This document shows positions 48,734 to 59,900 of a stretch of 64,000 nucleotides of DNA, piece by piece. The notes below the pieces were generated by a model. It searched no databases. It was not told the DNA's origin and saw nothing but the letters and a program-made list of their open reading frames with translations. Every line of letters starts with the position of its first letter. Within the stretch, counting starts at the first letter, position 1. A program made the translations under genes and the position numbers. This stretch comes from Atrichornis clamosus (Eukaryota; Chordata; Aves; Passeriformes; Menuridae), in the NCBI GenBank assembly GCA_013400975.1, contig WBMZ01010156.1:50048-114047 (forward strand), in the 5' to 3' direction.

Positions 48734-48955
48734 GGACCCCCTGTGCCCTGAGCGGGTTCCGGCTGAGCTGCCGCGCACCAGCCCCCGGTGCTGTCCTGGG
48801 ATGCGGGAGTGGGAGGTGTGTCAGGAGGGCTGGAGGTTGATGGAAGTTGTCATGGCAAGCGGAGAGTTTACTAGTTTCTTGCAGTAGTTTGAATAGAGAT
48901 TCAGCAGGAGAAGGAAATCAAACGAGGAGCCGTGATGGTTGATATTCTCTGTGTA

Positions 48956-48961
48956 AATAAA
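48956..48961 (+). terminator. MRPL17 poly(A) signal
   Basis: AATAAA lies 223 bp after the MRPL17 stop, followed within 20 bp by the T/G-rich tttgttcag. It is the only canonical signal before the next repeat, giving a short 3' UTR typical of ribosomal protein genes. Confidence 0.8.
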
Positions 48962-49009
48962 CTTTGTTCAGAAAGTCAGCTTGCTTGTATTTGAATTATA
49001 TTCAGAGAA

Positions 49010-49262
49010 TGGCAGAATCGTTTAGGTCGGAAAAGACCTGAGATTATCAAGTCCACCCCGTGACCAAACACTACCATGTCAACCAGACCATGGCACCAAG
49101 TACCATGTCCAGTCTTTCCTTGAACACCTCCAGGGACAGTGACTCCACCACCTCTGTGGGCAGCCCATTCCAGTGCCTGATCACCCTTCCTGTGAAGAAA
49201 TTCTTCCTAAAGTCCAGTCTAAACCTCCCCTGCTACAGCTTAATTCATGTGCTTGTGAGTTA
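49010..49262 (-). mobile_element. CR1 LINE 3' fragment, minus orientation
   Basis: It begins gaatggcagaatcgtttagg on the + strand (the inverted CR1 tail) and continues ACACCTCCAGGGACAGTGAC, gggcagcccattccagtgcc and gaagaaattcttcctaaag. Clear, 5'-truncated. Confidence 0.88.
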
Positions 49263-49754
49263 GTGACTTGCTCCAGAAAAAACATGGGTTTGCTACGGCT
49301 TCTTGTCCCACATCCCTGCTCTGGGGCATCACCACTTCACTGTGTCAGAGCTACAGTGTGTTCCAGAAGCCAATGTTCAGCATTTCAGGGAGGGGAGTTC
49401 AGTGAAAAATAGGATACTTCTGGTGTTTCAAAAACACTGAATGCAATAGGATGGTAACACTGAGATAAATCCTATAAAGAGTCTACAAAAGGGACTTAAA
49501 ATAAGGTGGTAACATAGGCAGGAGTCATAGTCCTCTCTAGCAAGAGCTTGGTAGACACCCTAGCTTCAGGTGCAGGATTGCAAGAAATCTCTATTACTCT
49601 GTTAGAAAAAAAAACACTAGCAGAACTTTCTCAGAATGATAAAACTACTGAGCAATAAGAATCTTAAATTGTTAGCTTAGTCTTTGATTCCAAGCACAGC
49701 TAGTACTTGAAAGTCCTAGCTGTAACTTCAAAGTGAAAAAAACCCCAAACCAAG

Positions 49755-49870
49755 CCAAACATAGAACCACAGGATAGAATACCATATTGGAAGGGACTTC
49801 TAGAATACCTGGTCCAATGTTTCTTGGCAAAACCAGGTGGAACCAGTGTTTCTTCCAAAACCCTGTAGTA
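49755..49870 (-). mobile_element. short CR1 tail, minus orientation
   Basis: ATAGAACCACAGGATAGAAT with tattggaagggacttctag and cctggtccaatg is an inverted, diverged CR1 3' end. Confidence 0.55.
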
Positions 49871-50311
49871 CTTTGCTGCAAAGTTTCACAAATTTAAGAC
49901 ATTTAAACGAGTAATCCTGTGTAGCAAGTTAATTGTATGGAAAGACAAAAGTTACATATTCCCTCATCAGGACATTTATCTTGCACAGTACCAGTTCTGT
50001 TTTACTAAACCCCAAGCGGAAATTAACGATGGGTGGCACAGCTAAAGGAAGAAGAAAAAACAGACTGCTAAAAAGTCAGTGTTGAGACAAACTTTATGTT
50101 TCTAATAACGAATTTGCCCTCTTTGCAGCTGACCGTGTCCAAATACATGTTTTCTCCCTCAATAGAGAGCTGAACCAAACTGCTGCAAAGCTTCCACATT
50201 ATTAAAAGTCCATGCTGAGGCTTTCACAAAATACGACTAATACCTTATCTGTATTTCTTCCTTAAATTGGTCTTTCATCCTAGTAAACTGAACCCTAGCA
50301 ATTACCAGTGA

Positions 50312-50317
50312 TTTATT
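50312..50317 (-). terminator. possible ARHGEF39 poly(A) signal
   Basis: TTTATT on the + strand reads AATAAA on the - strand, about 650 bp beyond the ARHGEF39 stop. It is the nearest canonical signal found for this gene, so the 3' UTR would be about 0.65 kb. Confidence 0.5.
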
Positions 50318-50966
50318 ACTCAGGATGACTGTAGCCTCTGGAAATTTTTGCTGTGCATCAGGAGCAGAGGTGCTACCCATGCTTTTCCCTGCAGGATTTC
50401 AAAGCAGTAAGATGCTGCACACTGTGCAGGCAAAGGCAAGTTGCTGTTTCATCTGCATAATCTTCTAGGATTCAGATTATATGTGTGAATACTTCTTGAT
50501 AAATGACTGTGGCCCTGTAGCACTGGCAGAAAATACAGTGTAATGTCCATGCTACTGGTACCAAAACGCATTTTGTTCACAGGACCCAGAAGCATGAGCA
50601 GGTAGAAACATAGACGAATGTGTAAATACTAATTTAGAAAGATGAATAAAAACATTTGAGGGAAAACAAATACACTCTCACCTGCTTGTCCTTACATTAA
50701 TAATCTGAGTCTACAAAAAGTGCAGAAAAGCCAGAAGCTTCTAAGCTAAATTGGGGAAAATTCTCAATACAGTTTTTTTTTAACATACAAATGCTTTTTT
50801 TGAAGTATCTGTAGGAACATGCTGACAAAGCATACATCGTCTCACAGGCATGGTGTGCAGTTCTTCGCAATGCAGTGCTACTGTGTGTACATGAACATTT
50901 CCTAAGACTGTGTAAGCTCTGCCACGAGGGTGGTTGTCCTGCCAGTCTGTCTTGTACTTCAGTGGG

Positions 50967-50982
50967 TCAGGCTTTCAGCTGC
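50967..50982 (-). CDS. ARHGEF39: ARHGEF39 last coding exon (16 nt)
   Basis: After a strong acceptor (ttcctctacag) one base finishes an Arg codon, then QLKA and TGA at 50969-50967. The total C-terminal length agrees with the human AISSQKN end. The exon is too short to be found by frame analysis and was placed by phase. Confidence 0.8.
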
Positions 50983-53900
50983 CTGTAGAGGAAGACACAG
51001 GAGAGGTTCACTATTAATATATGAAATCTGTCCTTACTGTTTATTCTCTTGTATCCTGGCTGCCAGAGTTGGGCGATCTCCATCACCCTTATAACCATAT
51101 ACAGGCCCATATGATCACTTTTATGTCCTGTCCCCTTCCCTTAGTCCCTTCCACCTCTGGAAAATACATGCCTACCTGACAGCAGCTGTGAGACTCCGAT
51201 ACCAGTCATTGATATCTTGCCGGTTGCTGGACATCAACAGCAGTGTCTTGTGTGGAAAGGAAAGCTGAAAGGCAAACAGACTGTTCCATTCCTTGCCAAG
51301 GCAACCACTCTGTTAAGAGGAGAGTCAGCACCACTGAATTCAACTCAGTCCTGCAGGCTGATTTTTACTCTTTTCTTTCCCAGATAGAAAAATTCAGCCT
51401 TAGCACTGGGAGAAACCAGAGGCTGGACAGTACAGAGCAAGTGCCAGTCTTGTGCATTCTTTCCAGCCCCAGTTGACAGCTCATTTTGATGTAATAAGCT
51501 GCGTGAAGGTGTGCAATTACTGTTCTCAGCAGCTCTTCATCCAGTGTTCTGCCATATTCCAAGCAGTCCCTAGGGGTCCTTCCACTAACACTGTCTACAG
51601 ATCACAGTTTGCCCAAAGAGTTCTTTATCACAGCTCATGAGGAGGGAGCTAACACAGCCCCAGATGGTGCAGCCTTGGAAGAACTGACCATGAAACCCCT
51701 GTGGAAGATTCTGGTCCCTGTCAAGGACCCTGCAGGCCTCAGGGAGTTAGAAGGACAGCAACATGTGTTGTGATAACACCCACACCTTTTTCATTCTCTG
51801 TTTTTCCGCAAGTTCAGTCCACAGTCAGTGTGGTGCTACATATTCATTGTCACGTGACTGTGGGGCTGGCCCCCAAACCTGTGGCTCTGATGAGGGCATG
51901 TCAGAGTCTTAGTGGACCCTCCTTACCTGAGCTAAGTGAAGCAATCAGAAACCTGTAACCCCAGAATGTGCAGGAGGGCCTATGCCATGAAAGGAAAAGC
52001 ACCTACATCACTCAAGAAGGGTTGCCCTAACTCAGACTAATGCACTGCATTTTGTCACCACTCTTAACATCTGTCCTCCTGCTGCTGAGACAGCTGGAAA
52101 CCTGCTTCCAAGTCTGACTCCACTGGTGCCACTGCCAGGCAGAAATGGGAAGACTTACACTGAGGAGCCCTCCCTGGCTCTGCGTGTGGCCGAACACTTT
52201 ATCCACTGAGCACTGGTGGAGTGGATAGACAGCCTGGCAGCACAATTTGTTCGAGTTCAGCAGGTGCAGTGGGTGGCAGGGCTTCGCTGCAATGAGGACG
52301 TCAGAGAACAGGAAGAACATCCTGCGCTTCAGTTCTTCTCCCTTTGAAGGCACCACCAGAAGCCAGCCTTCCCGGATATACCAGCGCCCTGGGCATGCAA
52401 GGGAAACAGAGACAGCTGTGAGATAGTTACAGGGGGAAAAAAAGATAAAAGGGATGTAATGAGACAAACAGGAATAGTGTGAGCCACCCTTGTAGGTTAC
52501 CGGGTTCTACATCAATTCCAGCCACTAGAAGGCACTGGATGTCAGCTGGGTCCAGCCCACCAGCAGGGATAACCCGTGCAGAAACAGTAACCAGCCCAAA
52601 CGTTTGCTGTGTGAGGAGCGGGCTGAAGTTGTTATAAATCTGCTATGTTGGTTAAGAGTATATTATGATATGCAAGTCTGTTTAAAGTGATCAGAAGAAA
52701 AATACAGTTTGAAAACGATATGCATACCTTTAAATTAACATAAGTCTTCAGAAAACACACTCCGAACTATCTTGTGTTGCCCAATTGTTTGTCATTAGTG
52801 AAAGAGAAGTTAGCCTAAGCTTTGAAAATCTATTATTTTTCCCTTGTTTTGTTTGTTTGAGTGTGCTTCTTAAATAAATAAAACTTTACAAAAACAAAAC
52901 AAACCCATGTTTCACAGGTCATCTAACTATAGACAGACCTCCAGTAGCTAAGAGATTACAGAATGCAGATTACTGTTCTAAAGAGAATACATCAAAGGAG
53001 ATACAAAACAAGGAAAGTCTGAATAGGCAACCTAATCAACCTCTCTTACAGAACAGAGTTCTGTGTCATCCACCCATGAAATGAATTGTGATAAAACAAG
53101 AGGAAGAGAAAGCAGCAGGAAAATAATCAAAACAATCCCATAAACCTAGCTGTAAGCAGCAATTTTAAAAAATGTCACCTATACAAAATGAAATAATTAA
53201 AGCAGGACCTCTAACCAGGATTATTGTGCAAGATAGCCATCAACTCATGGGAATTATGAAGACATCTGCCAGTAAGATTATTTATAAAAATGTAAAGCCA
53301 TAATAAGGTATTGCCACCTAGTCTTGTCTAGGAAACACCTGCCTGGCAATTTCAGCCACTCTCTTTCGTGCCTTAGCTTCTGCTTGAGCTATAAAGTACC
53401 TTTCAGAAACAGAACACAGTTTTGTTTTCATTATTGATTGTGTCTTATTAGCATCCTACAGTAACAAAACAAAGAGGCAAATGAATTCCTGCTTAGTCTA
53501 TTCCACAGGAACCACTCCTCTTATCTGAATGAGAAACTGAGGAAGAGAAGGGTGAGGTGTGGGAATCAATCGAGGTTTAAAAAAACAAATGGAAGGAAGA
53601 TGTCCAGCAGCATGGGGCTGGACTGAGAGCTGTTTCCCTCAGGCTATGCTGTGATCAGACTCACAGACATACAATCTGACCCAGACTGTATTGGAGGCCT
53701 TGGAATATAGATCCATGTCCAGGATTCCCAGGTGTACAAGTTGTAGGAAATTGTTGTGTAAGAAGGGTAAGAAAATATCTCTAAGGAAGCTTGGGATGAC
53801 AGAACAACAATGCTCAGTTAAGGAGGCAGTTCTGGCTAATATGAAATTTGTCCTAAATATGGAAGGCAGCAAGACAAGCAGGGTCTCTGCACTGGGAGCA

Positions 53901-56900
53901 GTACGTCTCAGAGACACTGGCAGATGTGAGACACCCAGCTCCAACACTCCTCCATTGCCCTGAATCTACAGCATATGTTTTCCTCTCCTGTTCCCTCCCA
54001 GTAACAGGACACAATCTTAACTGTTCTGCAAAAGCTATCAGGTTTCTGGAAAGCTGGCCCAAAACTAGCAAGCCCCAGTTGCCTCTTACTTTTCTGTTTC
54101 TCATATCCGATAGTAACTATGTAACTCCAGCCACTGGAAAACATGACAATAAGAATTCTCTGTCCTAGATAATGGAAATGCCACTACAGACCCTCAACAC
54201 TTGTCCAACTACATCTCAGAATTTTCAGAGACCAAAAAAATCAGTGGATGAATTACTTTCAAATAATGGCTTTTCAATTACTTTGTTCTACCTGTGCTGG
54301 TTTGGCTGGGATAGAGTTAATTTTTTCCATAGTAGCTGGTATGTGGCTGTTTTTGATTTGCACTGAAAACACCACTGACAACACAGGCATCTTTTGTTTA
54401 TTGCTGTGTAAGCACTGCTCAGTATCAAGGTCTTTTCTGCTCCCCATCCCACCAATGAGGAGGCTGGGAGTGCACGTGAATTTGGGAAGGGACACAGCTG
54501 GAACAGCTGATCCCAACTCCCCAAAGGAACATTCCATACCATATGGCATCATGTTCAGCATGAAAATCCAGGGGAAGAAGGAAGAAAGGAGGAGGTTTGG
54601 AATGATGGGACTTCCCAGGTAACCACTATGTGTGGTAGAGCCCTGCTTTCCTGGGAATAGCTGAACACCTGCCTGCCCATGGGAAGTGGCAGATGAATTC
54701 CTTGTGTTGCTTGCATGAACAGCTTTTGCTTTCCTTGTTAAACTGTCTTTACCTCAGCTCACAAGCTTTCTCAGTTTTACCCTTCCAAATCTCTCCCCCA
54801 TCCCACTGGGGAATGTTTTCTTCACTCAAAGATCCCCATGTATGGATTACAACCACATTCACAAGTACCTGGAGGTGTGCCTTACAGACCTTCACACACA
54901 GTGACTCTAACACTCCTCTCCAGTTGCAGGACTGCGGCTGGATAACTTCTGCAGTAGCAGAGTTAAGTGAGGGTACAGGTGAAGCCCCAAGTTTCATAAT
55001 TTCCCAGACTGGGCATATTTCTCACAATGTTCCATACATAGCTTGGAGTGTGGTCTGGGTATGAAGAGTCACACAAGAGCTGACACAGAGACCTGTTATC
55101 CATTTAGATATTCTTACATGCCAGTGACTGTGGCTTTATGTATCTCAGCTATCAGCACAAATACACTGATTTCTGGCACAGTTTACCCATGAGATAAAAG
55201 AAAATTCTTCATATGATGGGTGTGAGCAGAATTCCATGAATCTTGCAGCCCAGTCCCTGGGCCCTGGACACTCAGAAATCTATGGTTCCTGCAATGGAGT
55301 AGGGACAATATCACTACTTACACCCTGCCGAAAGTATTTAGTGTCTGTATTTCATTGCCACGCAGGACTTATACTCCTGACCGCCTTGAGTTCCTAACTT
55401 TCTAACTACATGTCACCAGCTTCTCCTGTCTGAATGTCAGGAAATTAAGATGTTGCTTATCCTTACTCAAAAATTCTTAATTTATTAAAAAAAAAGGTGC
55501 TTGAATTAGAGTCCTATTTCTCTACCACCTCTCGGTGGAATTTGGGCAGATGGGGAAAACTGGTTAATATGAGTTGAGTGAGAGATGAAGGAGAACATAT
55601 CTTCACATACTAAGCATGGCAGCAGAAAAACAGAGCTTTTCAGTAAGACCCACCTGAAGTCAAAACCTGTGTCTTCTGTCCTTTAAGCAGTTTCTGAACC
55701 CGAAGTAGCTGCAATGAGTTCTCTCTCTTATCAATGATGCTTTGGACCCACTGAGATACCTCAGAAACAGAATTCACCGCCTCTAAAATTATACCAGCAT
55801 ATTCTGAGGTTATCACAAATGAATACATATTTCACCTTACCCATCTTACTAAGAAAAGATAGTACGGAATTAAGAAGTTTTAAACCAAATATCAACAACA
55901 GTTTTATTCAGGAATTTCAGCAAGAGATTGAACTAGATGACCTCTAGAGGCCTCTTTCCAACCAACATATCTGCAGTTCTAGAAAACATTTGTCAGTGAA
56001 ACTTTAGAGAGAGGAATAATTTCCTGGATTTTGAAACAAAAAGAGGAAAAATGCCCTACAAGTGGTTCTAACTGCTTGTAAAAATCACAGAATCATTTAG
56101 GTTGAAAAAGACCTCAGAGATCACCAAATCCAACCTTTGACTGAACACCACCTTGTCAAATAGACCATGGCACTGAATGTCACATCCAGTCATTTCTTGA
56201 ACACTTCCAAGGATAGTGACTCTACCACTTCCCTAGGCAGCCCAAAACGTTTAACAAACCTTTCCATTCAGAAATTCTTCCTGATGTCCAGCCTGAATCT
56301 CCCCTGGCACAGGAGGAGGCCATTTCCTCTCAGCCTGTCGCTTGTTAGCTGGGAGCAGAGACTGACCCCCACCTGGCTACACCCTCCTGTCAGGGAGTTG
56401 TAGAGAGTGATAAGGTCTCTCCTGAGCCTCCTTTTCTCCAGGCTAAACACCCCCAACTCCCTCAGCTGCTGCTCATAGAACCTGTGCTCCAGACCCTTCC
56501 CCAGCTCCGTTGCCCTTCTCTGACCTTGCTCCAGCACCTCAATATCTTTCCTGCAGTGAAGGGCTCTGAACTGGACACAGCACTCGAGATGCAGCCTCAC
56601 CAGTGCCGAGTACAGAGGAACAGTCACTGCCCTGGTCCTGCTGCCACACTATTTCTGACACAAGCCAGGGTGTCCTTGGCCTTCCTGCCCACCTGGGCAC
56701 ACACAGGCTTGTTCAGCCACTGCTGACCAGCACTCCAGGTCCTTTCCCGCTGGGCATCTTTCCAGCTACTCTGCTGCAGCCCGTGGCGCTACCTGGGGTT
56801 GTTGTGACCCAAGGGCAGGACATAACACTTGGCCTGGTTGAACATTTCTCCATCTTAACTATTAAGCCACTTTCACAGGCAGTTACTCTACATTTTTATT

Positions 56901-59900
56901 CCTTATATGTTCTCGGGGTAGTCTTGATTAAAGTGGAGGAGGAAAATAGTAACCCACTAGAACCTCAGAGAGAAGAAGATTTTTCTTCCTGTGGAAGGAG
57001 GCAGGAGGTAGGAATCTGAATATTAGTAAGGAAGGTATCGCTGATCCAAGTGCATGCGTCTACAGATGGAATCATACTTGCAAGTTTCTGGTACTCAGCA
57101 CTGTCTGGGCTGGTGTTCTCCAGCAGGTCTCTGAAGAAATGCTTGTACCTAAGTTGGAGAGAGCAGGTTTAATTCATAACAAGATACCAGGAAAAGCAGC
57201 AGCAGCTCCTGTTAGTGACAGCTCGGTGAACAACACTCCACCAGGAGACAGCGTATACACCCGTAAGCCTAACCAAGCAGTTTTGGTCACACTTCAAACA
57301 CATTCATTTTATCATCAAATTTATCGACTAAACTAACCCAAGTATTTTATACATCTGGAAACCTTTGGCTTTTCCTGAGGATCAAAAAGAAGCAACCTTA
57401 CAAATTGTTTAAATTCATGAAGCTCTCTCAGAATTCACATAAAAATGCCTTCAATAACAGACAAATTTCTCCTTGAACGATCTATTTTTAATAATATCTG
57501 AATGGTGGCATCCAAACCATGTTTCCTGCCCACAAAAGAAAATAAAGGCATTCCTATAAGAACTAGGATCTGCCTTTTTCTTTTTTGCTTTCCAGTCTTT
57601 ACTGGAAAGGATCAGATCTCTGAAAATGCTTTCTCCCAGTAAAGTCAAACAATTTTCAATCTGAAATTACAAAAGGAACTTAACAGATTCACAAACTGGC
57701 AGAACTCATATGATCTAGTGCATATATTAACAGAGTTTTGAAGAAACTTGAATTTAATGGAGCTGATTAATGAAAAAATCAGCTTTTTCTGGTAAAAAGC
57801 TTATGTTTTTCCAAACAGTTGGACAGCAACAAATATACTGCTATTTTACAAATTTAGAGGAGGTATCCAAAGAATGATAGTAAAAAACACCAATCAGCTT
57901 AATATTTATTTCTGCCAAGCTGATTAAAAACATTACATAAAGCCACACAAAAAACTGTATGATCTCTCCAAGTTATTTTCAAAGAAATGAGGTGCTCAGT
58001 CTCTCAAATTTACTTTAGTCTGGACAAGACCATGGCTGAAAAACAGCTACTTGATCTACAGCAGCACCAGCTGGATTTCCAGAAAACTATCTGTGCTCTG
58101 TATTACCCAAACACCCTTCCCAAGAAAGGGCTGCTCATGAGTAGTGCATGCAGCACTCTCCTCGTGCCATCAGTTTGCCTCTTCAAAGGGGAGGTGATCA
58201 CAGAATATCCTGAGCTGGAAGAGACCCACAAGGAATATTGAGTCCAACTCCTGGCTCTGCACAGGACAACCTAAAAACAACACCATGTGCCCAAGGATGT
58301 TGTCTAAACACTTCTTGAAATCTGGAAGGCTTGGGGCCTCAAGAGGAAAATGCAGGAATCCAGAGTGGATCTGTTCAGGCTCAAACAAGTGTGATAGGCA
58401 TCAAATCTGAGGAAAGCATATGGTCGTGTTACCCAGAGAGGAAAGAGAAGCTCTCCTGTGTTCATTAATCTCATCTCTCTCCAAAAGCAATCATCTGCAA
58501 GTCACAAAGCTCCAAGTCAGCAACCTGCACGGTAGTGGAGCAAGAGCATCTGTGGCAGAGAGCACCACTTCTGCGGCATTTCAGTCAGGTTGCTCTCATT
58601 TAGGGCCAAACTTCTGCAGCTTGCTGAGATGAAAGAAAGCCTCCAATTCTACACAAGAGCTAGAGGAGAGGCATAGGAGCCAGGACTAAACACAACTACC
58701 TTGTTGCATCACCCCCCATCCACGTACACTGGTTCCACTCTACAGGCACCTCTTCAGGTCTCTTTCATTGCTCGTCGGTATGCTCTGATTTTGAGACACA
58801 TTAAGCAACTTCACCTCTCACAGCAACCAAGACACTGTTACATTCCTTTTTCTTTTCTCATGCTAACCCCTTGAAGACTCGCAATTGCTTACTTACTGGT
58901 GCAGCCTCTGCAGGGGCAAAGGAAGCAGATCCTCCAGCTCCCTTCCTTGAAACTGAGGTCGAGTCTCCTGGAGTTTCTTAAACCGCCGGAATGACTTATT
59001 TTTCTTCAATTGCTCCTGTGTGCAGCAGAAAAGGGACATAGCTTTGAGACTACAAAAAGAGCTATTTGCTCTTGTCTGCACCAGAACTTGAAACTCTTCA
59101 CCTTAGAGCTGAGGACTGCAGTCCTAACCACAAGTATCAACTTTTTTCATGGCCATGGGCAAGCCATTCCCTTTCTGCTGACCATCAATTCCAGTTGGGC
59201 AGTGAAAGTGATATCCCCCCTTCATACATGCACAGCAAATAGAAATAAAAAGGGAAGGTTGACCCAGTTAGGAAAACAAGGAGTGCTTTGTGCCACTCAT
59301 TTCAAAACAAAGCAATACAGCTCTGCTCTTCCATCACTTCAAGACAAGTATCCAAAATGGCTTTTTCTCTTGGGAAATCAAAAGCATGAACATATGCATG
59401 CAAACACAAGAGAAGGGAAACATCCCAGTAAATTCTGCATCTGCATCTGCACAAGCACAGACTAAAACTGGATGCTAAGTGGTTTAAATTCCAAATGCAG
59501 CTGTCAGGATTTTGGAATAAATATATATCCTTCTGAAATTTCTTGGAAACAGATTGTATTTGGAGACAGAAGTGGGAAGGAAAAAATTTTCTTCTACCAT
59601 AGAAAAAAAATTGTGAAGGAAAAGGAAATCCCACTGCTGCGATACAGTGGGTGGTGGTGGGAAAGACTGGAAGACCTGACAATTCCTAGAAAGAGATAAC
59701 TGTATCCTTGTGAAAGCCTGGAAACTCTCTAGGCTTGCCAATCGAGAAGGCGTGGGAGTAAATACAGAACCCTGTTTGAGAAAGCTGTGCTCAGCATATG
59801 TACATACACACACAAACACCTGAAAAAAGTACAGAAATTTGAAGTTCTAAATAAGCAGAGAAGTTTCCTTCCATTTCATTATGGAAGAAAGCCTGAATAT

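Larger units (their letters stand above)
47950..48760. promoter_or_regulatory. CpG island covering MRPL17 promoter and gene
   Basis: CpG density and GC content rise sharply just upstream of MRPL17 and stay high through its stop codon, unlike the AT-rich flanks. No TATA box is seen. This is the usual promoter type of a constitutively expressed nuclear gene for a mitochondrial protein. Confidence 0.85.
48962..50311. other. Intergenic stretch between convergent MRPL17 and ARHGEF39
   Basis: It contains two minus-oriented CR1 tails (49010-49262 and about 49755-49870) and otherwise AT-rich sequence. No open frame with recognisable content. Confidence 0.7.
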
